Below are positions 23,483 through 32,509 of a DNA stretch of 64,000 nt, piece after piece. Within the stretch, counting starts at the first letter, position 1. The number at the start of each line of letters is the position of its first letter. The position numbers were made by a program, and so were the translations under genes. The DNA is from an uncultured Serinicoccus sp. (GTDB taxonomy: Bacteria > Actinomycetota > Actinomycetes > Actinomycetales > Dermatophilaceae), in assembly GCF_947487915.1 (NCBI RefSeq), contig NZ_CANKYH010000001.1:372001-436000 (forward strand), given 5' to 3'. The notes below the pieces were generated by a model. The model did not search any database. It was not told where the DNA came from and saw nothing but the letters and a program-made list of their open reading frames with translations.

Positions 23483-25711
23483 CTAGGCCGACCTGGTCGC
23501 CTCCCCGGCCTCCTCCAGCTCCAGACCGAGCTGGGTGAGCCGGGCGGTGACCAGGTCGGGCGCCAGGCCCAGGTGGTCGGCCAGCTCGGTGAGGCCCACA
23601 CCCGACTCGACGCCGTCGCGCAGCTCCTCGTCCTGCTCGTCGGTCCAGGCGTGTCCCCCGGTCACCGCGGTGCGGGGCGAGCGCGCCACCGGCACCGCCC
23701 CGGCGGCCTCCACGAGCGGGGCCCCGCCGAGACCCCGGGCCCCGGGCTCGGCGACCGGCACCGGGTCCGGCGCGGTCTCGTCCAGCCGCCGCAGCGCCCC
23801 CAGCACGAGCGCGGTGTCGGTGGTGGGCCAGAAGGGGGGCAAGGAGCGCTGGAGGAACCCGGCATACCTCGCGCTGATCATCCTCGAGTCCAGGAAGGCG
23901 ACGACGCCGCGGTCGTCCCCCCGGCGGATGAGCCGTCCCGCACCCTGGGCGAGGCGCAGCGCCGCGTGCGTGGCCGAGACCGCCATGAACCCGTTGCCGC
24001 CCATCCGGCCGATCGCCTCGGTGCGGGCCGAGGTCAGCGGGTCGTCGGGTCGCGGGAAGGGGATGCGGTCGACGAGGACGAGCTGGCAGGCCGAGCCGGG
24101 GACGTCCACGCCCTGCCACAGCGAGAGCGTGCCGAACAGGCAGGCCGCCGGGTCGGAGGCGAACTCGCGCACCAGGGTCGGGAGCTGGTCGTCGCCCTGG
24201 CAGCGGATGGTGATGCCCGTGTCGGACAACCGGCTGCGCATCTCCTCGGCCGCCGCCTCGGCGGCCCGCCGCGAGCTGAACAGCCCCAGCGTGCGCCCCC
24301 CGGCCGCCCGGAGCAGCTGCTCCATCTCGTCGAAGACCGCCGGGCCGGCACCGTCGCGCCCCGGCGGCGGCAGGTGCGCCGCGACGTAGGCGATGGCCTG
24401 GGCGGGGTAGTCGAAGGGGGAGCCGACGTCCAGGCCCTCCCAGGCCGGGGCGCCGGGGCCACGCAGCCCGATGGTGCCCGCGACGGCGTCGAAGGTGCCG
24501 CCCAGCTCCAGCGTCGCCGAGGTGAGGACGACGGTGCGCTCCTGGAAGATCTTGTCGCGCACCATCATCGCCACGCTCATCGGCGCGACCCGCAGGACCC
24601 CGCCGCGCCGCTGGTCGTGGGTGATCCACACGACGTCGAGCTCGGCCTCGCCGAGGACCCGCTCGCTGGTGTCGAAGACGTCCTGGACCGCGGCCATCGC
24701 CACCTGGGTGGACCCGTCGGCCTCGGCACCCTTCTCCGGCCGGATCTCGCTGAGGGTGGCGCGGGCGGCGTCCCGGACGAGCTGCAGCGCGGTCACCAGC
24801 CGGTCCGGCAGCGCCGCGAGCTTGCCCTCGGGCAGGTCGGCCAGCGCGGCCTCGAGCAGCTCGGTCGTCTCGGCCAGGCGCTCGGCGGCCTCGCCCTTGC
24901 CCGCCCGCCGCGAGGCCACCGAGACCGTCGAGGCGGTCAGCTCGTCGGTGATGGTGGAGGTGACCCGGTCGGTGAGCTCGTGGGCCTCGTCGACGACGAG
25001 CAGGTCGTGCTCGGGCAGCATGAACCGCCCCTCGAAGGCGTCGATCGCCATGAAGCTGTGGTTGGTGACGATGACGTCGACCTCGCCCGCGGCCTCCCGG
25101 GAGCGCTCGACGAAGCAGTCGGCCACGACGGGGCACCGGCTCCCCAGGCACTCGTGCGAGGTGACCGAGACCTGCCGCCAGGCGCGGTTGCTCACGCCGG
25201 GCACGAGCTCGTCGCGGTCCCCGGACTCGGTGAGCTCGGCCCACTCCCGCAGCCGACCCACCTCGTCGCCGAGCCGGGAGCGCTCGCGGTCCACCTGACC
25301 CATGGCCAGCAGGGCGTCCTCGTCGTCGTCCGGGAAGCCACCGACGAGCTTGTGCTGGCACAGGTAGTTGGACCGGCCCTTGACCAGCGCGAACGTCGGC
25401 CGTCGCCCCAGCAGCGGGGCCAGGGCCTGCGAGATCCGCGGCAGGTCGCGGTCGACGATCTGGGCCTGCAGCGCGAGCGTGGCGGTGGCGACGACGGCGG
25501 GCTTGCCGGTCCGGACGGCGTGCGCGATCGCCGGCACGAGGTAGGCCAGGGACTTGCCGGTGCCCGTCCCGGCCTGGACGAGCAGGTGCTCCTCGCGCTC
25601 GACGGCCCGCTCGACCGCCTGCGCCATCTGCAGCTGGCCGGGGCGCTCGCTGCCCCCGACCCCGCCGACGGCTGCCGCGATGAGGTCCTCGAGCTCGGCG
25701 GTCGGTGGCAT
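23483..25711 (-). CDS. dinG: DinG/XPD-type ATP-dependent DNA helicase
   Basis: A 742-residue superfamily 2 helicase. Walker A is QAGTGTGKSLAYLVP (~residue 45), the DEAH box DEAHELTD, and motif VI QGAGRLIRRGDDRG. Cys residues around YLCQHKL and GSRCPVVADC suggest the iron-sulphur cluster pocket. It unwinds R-loops and forked DNA. An unusual C-terminal ~50-residue segment, after a Pro/Ala linker, looks like a small helix-turn-helix (WTDEQDEELRDGVESGVGLTELADHLG). A TACCCT box (25718-25723) is 6 nt before ATG, so it is leaderless. Confidence 0.88.
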   Translation of the reverse strand: MPPTAELEDLIAAAVGGVGGSERPGQLQMAQAVERAVEREEHLLVQAGTGTGKSLAYLVPAIAHAVRTGKPAVVATATLALQAQIVDRDLPRISQALAPLLGRRPTFALVKGRSNYLCQHKLVGGFPDDDEDALLAMGQVDRERSRLGDEVGRLREWAELTESGDRDELVPGVSNRAWRQVSVTSHECLGSRCPVVADCFVERSREAAGEVDVIVTNHSFMAIDAFEGRFMLPEHDLLVVDEAHELTDRVTSTITDELTASTVSVASRRAGKGEAAERLAETTELLEAALADLPEGKLAALPDRLVTALQLVRDAARATLSEIRPEKGAEADGSTQVAMAAVQDVFDTSERVLGEAELDVVWITHDQRRGGVLRVAPMSVAMMVRDKIFQERTVVLTSATLELGGTFDAVAGTIGLRGPGAPAWEGLDVGSPFDYPAQAIAYVAAHLPPPGRDGAGPAVFDEMEQLLRAAGGRTLGLFSSRRAAEAAAEEMRSRLSDTGITIRCQGDDQLPTLVREFASDPAACLFGTLSLWQGVDVPGSACQLVLVDRIPFPRPDDPLTSARTEAIGRMGGNGFMAVSATHAALRLAQGAGRLIRRGDDRGVVAFLDSRMISARYAGFLQRSLPPFWPTTDTALVLGALRRLDETAPDPVPVAEPGARGLGGAPLVEAAGAVPVARSPRTAVTGGHAWTDEQDEELRDGVESGVGLTELADHLGLAPDLVTARLTQLGLELEEAGEATRSA

Positions 25712-25864
25712 GACCTCAGGGTATGCCGTGGCCCCCGCCCGCGGGGACGCCGTCCACAGCCGGGCCAGGCCCGCCGTCGACAGCCCGGTCCTGGCGGTCG
25801 ATGCTCTCCCCACGGCACGCGGCGTCCACCCGGAGGCACCGCTGCCGCAGGGCGGTTTCTCTGC

Positions 25865-26725
25865 TCAGGTCTCGGTGGCCTCGACGGTCACGACGCGCTC
25901 GCCGCCGGTGTAGACGTTGAGGCTGCGGCCCCGGTTGAAGCCGATGAGCGTGAGGCCGGCCTCCTCGGCCAGCTCCACCGCCAGGGAGGACGGCGCGGAG
26001 ACGGCGGACAGGACCGGTATGCCGGCCAGCGCCGCCTTCTGCACGAGCTCGAAGGAGGCCCGCCCGGAGACCTGCAGGACCGCGCCGGGCAGCGGCATAC
26101 CCCGCTCCCGCAGCGCCCAGCCCACCACCTTGTCGACCGCGTTGTGCCGCCCCACGTCCTCGCGCAGGCACGCCAGGTGCAGACCGGGGCCGTCCGTGCG
26201 CGGCACGAAGAGCCCGGCCGCGTGCACCCCGCCCGTGCGGTCGAAGACGGCCTGGCCCTCGCGGAGCCGGTCGGGCAGAGCCAGCAGGTCGGCCAGGGGC
26301 AGGCGCGCCCGGTCGGCGCCCAGGTCGTAGCTGCTCGTGCGGCGCACCGACTCGATGGAGGCGGTGCCGCAGACCCCGCAGGAGGAGGAGGTGTAGACGT
26401 GCCGCTCCAGGGACGGGTCGGGGGGTGCGACGCCCTCGGCGAGCCGCACGTCGACGACGTTGTAGTCCCGCAGACCGTCCGACCCGATCCCGGAGCGGTA
26501 GTCGATCTGGCCCACGTCGTCCCAGGACGACACGACACCCTCCCCGTGGAGGAAGCCGACCGCCAGGTCGAAGTCGTCCCCCGGGGTCCGCATCGTCACC
26601 GAGAAGGACCGGCCGCCCACCCGGATCTCCAGCGGCTCCTCCCCGGCGAGCAGGTCGGCCCGCTCGCGCACGGCACCCTCGGCAGTGAGGCGGCGCACGC
26701 GCCGTCGCTGGGTGACCCTCGCCAT
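25865..26725 (-). CDS. fdhD: FdhD sulfurtransferase/formate dehydrogenase accessory protein
   Basis: A 286-residue FdhD that delivers sulphur to the molybdenum cofactor of formate dehydrogenase. EEPLEIRVGGRSFSVTMRTPGDDFDLAVGFLHGEG is typical, and the catalytic Cys pair lies in SSSCGVCGTASIE. C-terminal VQKAALAGIPVLSAVSAPSSLAVELA and GFNRGRSLNVYTG complete the family pattern. ATG 26725 follows TACCGT by 6 nt (leaderless). Its promoter is back-to-back with that of the DinB-like gene. No formate dehydrogenase is in the window. Confidence 0.92.
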   Translation of the reverse strand: MARVTQRRRVRRLTAEGAVRERADLLAGEEPLEIRVGGRSFSVTMRTPGDDFDLAVGFLHGEGVVSSWDDVGQIDYRSGIGSDGLRDYNVVDVRLAEGVAPPDPSLERHVYTSSSCGVCGTASIESVRRTSSYDLGADRARLPLADLLALPDRLREGQAVFDRTGGVHAAGLFVPRTDGPGLHLACLREDVGRHNAVDKVVGWALRERGMPLPGAVLQVSGRASFELVQKAALAGIPVLSAVSAPSSLAVELAEEAGLTLIGFNRGRSLNVYTGGERVVTVEATET

Positions 26726-26731
26726 ACCTGC

Positions 26732-26748
26732 ACGGTATCCCCTACGTT
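26732..26748. promoter_or_regulatory. Back-to-back leaderless -10 boxes of fdhD and DinB-like gene
   Basis: TACCGT (minus, 26732-26737) serves fdhD and TACGTT (plus, 26743-26748) serves the DinB-like gene. Each is 6 nt from its start codon. The starts are only 29 bp apart, so polymerase cannot occupy both at once. Confidence 0.6.
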
Positions 26749-26754
26749 CGAGGG

Positions 26755-27333
26755 ATGGACGAGGCCACGGACACCCTGCTGCGCTACCTGCAGGCGGGGC
26801 GGGACTCGGTGGTGTGGAAGGTCGAGGGGCTGGGCGAGCACGACGCGCGCCGGCCCCTCACCCCCACCGGCACGAGCATGCTGGGAGTCGTCACGCACCT
26901 GACCTGGGTGGACTGCGGCTACCTGGGGGCGTGCCTCGGGCGCCCCTTCCCCGAGCCCGAGCCCTGGGACCTCGACGACCCCGCGACCGACCCGGACGCC
27001 GACCTCGTGGCCGACCCGGACCAGAGTCTCGAGGAGGTCCTCGACCTCTACCGTCGCGCGGCGGCCTGGTCGGACCAGACGGTGGCGCAGCTCGGCCGGG
27101 ACGCGACCGGGACGGTTCCGTGGTGGCCGGCGGAGCGCCGCCACCCCACCCTGCACACGCTGCTGGTCCACCTCACCACGGAGACGCACCGGCACGCCGG
27201 CCAGCTCGACATCCTCCGCGAGGGACTCGACGGACGGATCGGTGCGCGGCCCGACCTGCTCAACCTCGCCGAGGACACGGACTGGGCCGCCCACGTCGCG
27301 CGGGTCCAGCAGGCCGCCGACCGCTTCCGCTGA
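26755..27333 (+). CDS. DinB/DUF664 family protein
   Basis: A 192-residue four-helix-bundle protein of the DinB/YfiT-like superfamily (DUF664). MLGVVTHLTWVDCGYLGACLG and LHTLLVHLTTETHRHAGQLDILREGLDG carry the conserved His residues that bind a metal ion. Members include thiol-dependent (mycothiol in actinobacteria) S-transferases, so a detoxification role is possible. The start follows a TACGTT box by 6 nt. It ends 15 bp from the convergent glucosidase gene. Confidence 0.78.
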   Translation: MDEATDTLLRYLQAGRDSVVWKVEGLGEHDARRPLTPTGTSMLGVVTHLTWVDCGYLGACLGRPFPEPEPWDLDDPATDPDADLVADPDQSLEEVLDLYRRAAAWSDQTVAQLGRDATGTVPWWPAERRHPTLHTLLVHLTTETHRHAGQLDILREGLDGRIGARPDLLNLAEDTDWAAHVARVQQAADRFR

Positions 27334-27348
27334 GGAGCGCCCGCCGCC

Positions 27349-30024
27349 CTACCGGTTCGGAATGCCGTCCGGCGCGCAGATGAAGTGCGCCACCAGGGCG
27401 GTCCAGCCGGTCTGGTGCGAGGCGCCGAGACCGCGTCCGTCGTCACCGTGGAAGTACTCGCTGAACGTCGGGTGCGCGTCCCACAGCGGCCCGTGCGGGT
27501 GGTGGCGCGGGGTACCGGGGCGGCGCCCGTCGGGCCCTGGCCGGAAGAGCGAGACCAGCCGCTCCTCGATCTCGTGGGCGACCTGCGGCATCCCCGTCGT
27601 CCGGCCGGACCCGGTGGGGTACTCCACCTCCACCCCGGCACCCGCGCCGCGACCGTAGATCCGCAGCGCGTCCAGCAGCAGGGCGTTGACCGGCATCCAG
27701 ACCGGCCCGCGCCAGTTGGAGTTGCCGCCGAACATCCCGGAGTCGGACTCCCCCGGCACGTAGCGCAGCGACAGGTCGGTGCCGTCGACGTGCGCACCCA
27801 CCCCGTCGCGGTGCGCCGCCGACAGCGACCGGATGCCGTGCGGGGAGAGGAACTCCGCCTCGTCGAGCAACGGCGCCAGCAGCGCCGACCACTGGTCGCG
27901 GGACACCAGCGAGAGGGTGCGCCGGGCATCCCCCCGGTGGTTGGTGTGGATGAGCGCGTCCGCCAGCTCGGGGCGCCGCTCGGTCCACCCCTGGAAGAAG
28001 TCGGTGAGGTCGGGCAGCTCGGTCGCCACCCAGTCGGGCACGAGGGAGATCCCGGCGAGCGGCAGCAGCCCGACCATGGAGCGGACCGGCATCCGGTGCG
28101 CGGTGCCGTCCTCGTCGACGAGCACGTCGTGGAAGAACTCGTCCTCGGCGTCCCACAGCGAGGTGTGGTGGGTGCCGAAGTCGTCCAGCGCCTGCGCGAT
28201 CGACAGGAAGTGCACGAGGAACTTGGTCGAGACCTCGTCCCAGGCCGGGTCGTGCCGGGCCAGCTCGGCCGACATCCGCAGCATCTTGAGGCAGAACATC
28301 CCCATCCACGCGGTCGCGTCCGCCTGCTCCAGCCGCTGCCCGCCCGGCAGTGCCTCGCTGCGGTCGAAGAGCCCGACGTTGTCCATCCCGAGGAAGCCGC
28401 CCTCGAAGACGTCCGAGCCCTCGGAGTCCTTGCGGTTCACCCACCACGGGAAGTTGAGCAGCATCTTGAGCACGATGCGCTCGAGGAAGTCGCGGTCCTG
28501 CCCGCCGTCGATGCTGTAGACCTGCCAGGCCGCCCACGGGTGCACCGGAGGGTTGACGTCGGAGAAGTTCCACTCGTAGGCCGCGAGCTGGCCGTTGGGG
28601 TTCATCACCCACTCGCGGCACATGAGCAGCAGCTGCCACTTGGCGAAGAACGGGTCGACGTGCGCGAGCGCGACGCAGTGGAAGGCCAGGTCCCAGGTGG
28701 CGAACCAGGGGTACTCCCACTCGTCCGGCATCGAGATGACCTCGGCGAGGTTGACGTGCCGCCAGCGGGTGTTGCGCCCGGTCTGCCGGGTATGCCGTCC
28801 CGGCGGCGGGGGCGGCTGGCCCGGGTCTCCCTCGATCCAGCGCGGGACGTCGTAGAGGTAGAGCTGCTTGCCCCACTGCAGCCCGGCGAAGGCGCGGCGC
28901 GCGATGAGCACGTCCTGCTCGCTGGTGCCCGCGGGGACGACCGCGGCGTAGAACTCCTCGCACTCCTCGGCCCGGGCGGCCAGGACGTCGTCGAAGGAGG
29001 TGGCCCGCGACGCCCCACTGTCGGCCTCGCTCAGCCGCAGCCGCACCGTGACGCTCCCGCCGGGGCCGACCTCGCCCAGGTCCCACCACAGCCCCACCTT
29101 GGTGCCGGTGCGGTCCGGGTTGCCCGCGTCCCCCTGTCCGTGGACGACGGCGCGGTCCACCGCGTCCTTGGGGTAGGCGCTCGCCCCGTCGGGGACGGCG
29201 TCCGGGCCGTAGAGCGTGGCCAGCTGGGTCTCGTTGTCGCAGAAGACGAGGGTCGGCGCCACCCCCTCCGCCCCGGCACCGCCCTCCGCGGTGAGCTGCA
29301 CCCGACCGAGCTCGTGGTGCTCGGCCAGCACGACGGCATACCCCTCGCCGCCGTCGCCGGCCCACAGCCGGGGGCGGCGGTCGTCCAGCCCCCACGACCA
29401 CGTGTTGCGGAACCACAGCTGCGGCACCAGGTGCAGCGGCGCGGCGTCCGGCCCGTGGTTGGTCGCGGTGACCTCGACGCACAGATCGCCCGGGCCGGCC
29501 TTGGCGTGGGTGACCTGCACGTCGAAGAAGCGGTCCTGCTCGAGCACCCCGGTGTCGGCGAGCTCGTACTCCTCCTCGGCCACCCCACGCTCCCCGTTGA
29601 CCCGCACGAGCTCCTCGTAGGGGAAGGCGGCCTGCGGGTAGCGGTAGAGCCAGGACGCGTAGCTGTGGGTCGGGGTGCCCTCCAGCGCCCACCAGTACTC
29701 CTTGACGTCCTCCCCGTGGTTGCCCTGCGGGTTGGTGAGCCCGAAGAGCCGCTCCTTGAGCCGGTCGTCCTGCCCGTTCCACAGCGCCAGGCCGAGGTTG
29801 AGGAAGCCGTCGACGTCGCAGACGCCGGCCAGCCCGTCCTCGCCCCAGCGATAGGCCCGCAGGTGGCTGTGGTCGAAGGGGAAGGACGCCCAGGCGTCCC
29901 CGTCGGCGCTGTAGTCCTCGCGCACGGTGCCCCACTGCCGGGCCGAGACGTAGGGGCCCCACCGGCGCCAGGCGGCGCGCGCGTCGTCGGAGTCGGCGAG
30001 GCGGTCGTGCTCTGCGGTGCTCAC
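27349..30024 (-). CDS. GH63-type glucosidase
   Basis: An 891-residue protein resembling bacterial GH63 glucosidases. It starts with WRRWGPYVSARQWGTVREDYSADGDAWASFPFDHSHLRAYRWGEDGL, has a long beta-rich N-terminal domain, then an (alpha/alpha)6 barrel with FATWDLAFHCVALAHVDPFFAKWQL, GGFLGMDNVGLFDRS and MFGGNSNWRGPVWMPVNALL. The last is the typical GH63 block holding a catalytic acid. It probably hydrolyses alpha-glucosides or a glucosyl/mannosyl compatible solute. GTG 30024 follows CACGCT by 6 nt, a variant leaderless arrangement; one GTC codon lies just upstream. There is no signal peptide, so it is cytosolic. Confidence 0.8.
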   Translation of the reverse strand: MSTAEHDRLADSDDARAAWRRWGPYVSARQWGTVREDYSADGDAWASFPFDHSHLRAYRWGEDGLAGVCDVDGFLNLGLALWNGQDDRLKERLFGLTNPQGNHGEDVKEYWWALEGTPTHSYASWLYRYPQAAFPYEELVRVNGERGVAEEEYELADTGVLEQDRFFDVQVTHAKAGPGDLCVEVTATNHGPDAAPLHLVPQLWFRNTWSWGLDDRRPRLWAGDGGEGYAVVLAEHHELGRVQLTAEGGAGAEGVAPTLVFCDNETQLATLYGPDAVPDGASAYPKDAVDRAVVHGQGDAGNPDRTGTKVGLWWDLGEVGPGGSVTVRLRLSEADSGASRATSFDDVLAARAEECEEFYAAVVPAGTSEQDVLIARRAFAGLQWGKQLYLYDVPRWIEGDPGQPPPPPGRHTRQTGRNTRWRHVNLAEVISMPDEWEYPWFATWDLAFHCVALAHVDPFFAKWQLLLMCREWVMNPNGQLAAYEWNFSDVNPPVHPWAAWQVYSIDGGQDRDFLERIVLKMLLNFPWWVNRKDSEGSDVFEGGFLGMDNVGLFDRSEALPGGQRLEQADATAWMGMFCLKMLRMSAELARHDPAWDEVSTKFLVHFLSIAQALDDFGTHHTSLWDAEDEFFHDVLVDEDGTAHRMPVRSMVGLLPLAGISLVPDWVATELPDLTDFFQGWTERRPELADALIHTNHRGDARRTLSLVSRDQWSALLAPLLDEAEFLSPHGIRSLSAAHRDGVGAHVDGTDLSLRYVPGESDSGMFGGNSNWRGPVWMPVNALLLDALRIYGRGAGAGVEVEYPTGSGRTTGMPQVAHEIEERLVSLFRPGPDGRRPGTPRHHPHGPLWDAHPTFSEYFHGDDGRGLGASHQTGWTALVAHFICAPDGIPNR

Positions 30025-30104
30025 GACCGAAGCGTGGCACACCGCGCGGCGTCCCGACGACCTGCCGACGCGACGCCGGGGTCGGGCCCGTCTAGCGTGG
30101 GGGT

Positions 30105-30800
30105 ATGCCGCAGCGAGACCTCGCCGACCTGCGCGTCGCCGTCGTGGGTGCCAGTGGCGCCCTCGGGTCGCGCATCGCCCACCAGCTCGCCGACCAGGGA
30201 GCCCGTCTGCTGCTCGTCGGCCGCGACGAGCAGCGCCTGCGCGACGGCGGCCCGGACGCGCCGGTCGTCGTGGCGGACCTCGTCGACGCGGGGGCCGGCG
30301 ACCTCGTCGCCGACGCCGCGCGGGAGCACCTCGGCGGTCTGGACGGCGTCGTCAACGCCGCCGGGGTCGCCGCGTTCGGGTCCCTCGTGGACACCCCCGA
30401 CGAGGTCATCGAGGAGGTCTTCGCGACCAACGTCATCGGGCCGGCCTTCCTGCTGCGCCGGCTGCTGCCGCTGCTGCAGGAGTCGCAGGGCTTCGTGGTC
30501 AACCTCAGCGCGGTCCTGGCCGAGCGCCCGATGGCGGGCATGGGCGCCTACTCGGCGAGCAAGGCCGCCCTCACGGCGCTGGACCGCGCCCTCGCCGGCG
30601 AGCTGCGGCGGGCCAAGGTGCAGGTGCTCGACGTCCGCCCGCCGCACACCGAGACCGGCCTGGTCGACCGGGCCATCCACGGGCAGGCCCCGCGGCTGCC
30701 CCAGGGCCTGGAACCCGGCGTGGTGGCCGACCTGATCGTGCGGGCCATCGCCGACGGCGAGACCGATCTCGCCTCCGACAGGTTCAGCTCCGGCGGCTGA
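30105..30800 (+). CDS. Short-chain dehydrogenase/reductase
   Basis: A 231-residue classical SDR. It has a VGASGALGSRIAHQL NAD(P)-binding loop, VVNAAGVAAFG (the NAG element), catalytic Ser in VNLSAVLAE and YSASK with active Tyr and Lys. An Arg after the second strand (VGRDEQRL) suggests NADPH preference. The substrate is unknown. ATG 30105 follows TAGCGT (30093-30098) by 6 nt and is divergent from the glucosidase gene. Confidence 0.88.
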   Translation: MPQRDLADLRVAVVGASGALGSRIAHQLADQGARLLLVGRDEQRLRDGGPDAPVVVADLVDAGAGDLVADAAREHLGGLDGVVNAAGVAAFGSLVDTPDEVIEEVFATNVIGPAFLLRRLLPLLQESQGFVVNLSAVLAERPMAGMGAYSASKAALTALDRALAGELRRAKVQVLDVRPPHTETGLVDRAIHGQAPRLPQGLEPGVVADLIVRAIADGETDLASDRFSSGG

Positions 30801-30830
30801 CCGCACCTCGGGGCAACGCGGGACGCGCCC

Positions 30831-32381
30831 TCAGACCGCGTAGCCGCTCAGCTGGCCGTGCAGGTCGGGGTCGACCTTGGCCTCCACCCGGGTGCCCTCG
30901 GCGGTGTGCTCCTCGGTGAGGATCTCGCCCTCGTCGTGCAGCCGGGCGACGAGGTCGCCCCGGTCGTAGGGCAGCAGCACGTCCACGAGGATCTCCGGGC
31001 GCGGCAGTGCGGCCTCGACCGCCTCGAGCAGCTCGGTGACACCGTCCCCGGTCTTCGCCGAGACGACGACCACCCGCGGGTAGGCCCGGCGCAGCCGGTC
31101 CACGACCTCGGGGTCGGCGAGGTCGGCCTTGTTGACCGCGACGACCTCGGGGATGTTCAGGGCGGCGCCGTCGTCGATCTCCGCGAGGACGGCGTGCACG
31201 GCGTCCACCTGGCCCTCCGGGTCCGGGTGCGAGCCGTCGACGACGTGCAGCAGCACGTCGGCGTCCGCGGCCTCCTCCAGCGTGGAGCGGAAGGCCTCGA
31301 CCAGCTGGTGCGGCAGCCGCTTCACGAACCCGACGGTGTCGGAGAGGGTGTAGCCGCGCCCGTCCTCGCTCTCGGTGCGCCGGACCGTGGGGTCCAGGGT
31401 GGCGAAGAGCTGGTTCTGGACGAGGACGCCCGCACCCGTGAGGCGGTTGAGCAGCGAGGACTTGCCGGCGTTGGTGTAGCCGACGATCGCCACGCTCGGG
31501 ACCCGGTGGGCCCGACGCGAGGAGCGCTTGGTGTCGCGGACCGTCTTCATCCCGGTGATCTCCCGGCGCAGCCGGGAGATGCGGGTGTTGATCCGGCGGC
31601 GGTCGAGCTCGATCTTGGTCTCACCGGGGCCGCGGGAGCCGATGCCCTCACCCCCGGCGACCCGGCCACCGGCCTGCCGCGACATCGACTCGCCCCAGCC
31701 ACGCAGGCGCGGAAGGAGGTACTGCAGCTGCGCGAGCTCCACCTGGGCACGGCCCTCGCGGCTCTTGGCGTGCTGGGCGAAGATGTCGAGGATGAGCGCG
31801 GTGCGGTCGATGACCTTGACCTTGACGACGTCCTCCAGCGCGCGCCGCTGGGACGGGCCGAGCTCGCCGTCGCAGACGACGGTGTCGGCCCCCTCGGCGG
31901 CCACGATCTCGCGCAGCTGGGCGGCCTTGCCGCTGCCCAGGTAGGTCGCCGGGTCCGGCTTCTGCCGACGCTGGATGACCCCGTCGAGCACGGTCGACCC
32001 CGCGGTCTCGGCCAGCGCGGCGAGCTCGCGCAGCGAGTTCTCGGCGTCCTCGAGGGTGGTCTGGCCGTTGTCCTCCCAGACGCTGGCGAGGACGACGCGC
32101 TCCAGGCGCAGCTGGCGGTACTCGACCTCGGTGACGTCCTCGAGCTCGGTGGACAGACCGGCGACGCGGCGCAGCGCGGCGCGCTCCTCCCGGTCCAGCT
32201 GGTCGCCGTCCCGGTCCAGGTCCCCGCGCTCGTCCGGGTCCGCGCCCTCGGGCGTCTCACCCCAGCTGCCCCAGTCCCCCTCGCGCAGGTCGATCGCGTC
32301 GTCGTCGATCAGGGCCTCGGCGCGGCGGTCGAGCAGGCGGCCGCCCTCGGTGCCGGTCGGGTCGGTGCGTGGTGCGGTCAT
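30831..32381 (-). CDS. hflX: GTPase HflX
   Basis: A 516-residue ribosome-associated GTPase that splits or rescues stalled 70S/50S ribosomes. An acidic N-terminal extension (~80 residues) precedes the HflX domain (TYLGSGKAAQLREIV, CDGELGPSQRRALEDVVKVKVIDRTALILDIFAQHAKSREG) and the coiled GSRGPGETKIELDRRRI segment. The G domain has G1 GYTNAGKSSLL, G3 DTVGFV and G4 NKADL. AAGGAG is 4 nt before ATG. It is usually near miaA and dapF in actinobacteria; dapF is absent here. Confidence 0.95.
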   Translation of the reverse strand: MTAPRTDPTGTEGGRLLDRRAEALIDDDAIDLREGDWGSWGETPEGADPDERGDLDRDGDQLDREERAALRRVAGLSTELEDVTEVEYRQLRLERVVLASVWEDNGQTTLEDAENSLRELAALAETAGSTVLDGVIQRRQKPDPATYLGSGKAAQLREIVAAEGADTVVCDGELGPSQRRALEDVVKVKVIDRTALILDIFAQHAKSREGRAQVELAQLQYLLPRLRGWGESMSRQAGGRVAGGEGIGSRGPGETKIELDRRRINTRISRLRREITGMKTVRDTKRSSRRAHRVPSVAIVGYTNAGKSSLLNRLTGAGVLVQNQLFATLDPTVRRTESEDGRGYTLSDTVGFVKRLPHQLVEAFRSTLEEAADADVLLHVVDGSHPDPEGQVDAVHAVLAEIDDGAALNIPEVVAVNKADLADPEVVDRLRRAYPRVVVVSAKTGDGVTELLEAVEAALPRPEILVDVLLPYDRGDLVARLHDEGEILTEEHTAEGTRVEAKVDPDLHGQLSGYAV

Positions 32382-32509
32382 AATCTCCTTCAGGTCGTGC
32401 AGACGGTATGCCTGCGGCCGGCTCCCCGCCAGCCTCTCACCAGGTCAACGCCGCGGGCCACCGATTTGTTGCCTCGGCCGGCCCGGCCGCCGTGGGAGAC
32501 TGACCGCCG

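Noticed and set aside
23573-26902. Long plus-strand frame across dinG and fdhD
   Set aside because: Antisense, low complexity; dinG and fdhD carry full catalytic motifs on the minus strand.
27385-30735. Long plus-strand frame opposite the GH63 glucosidase
   Set aside because: Antisense artefact; the minus-strand product has the GH63 motifs.
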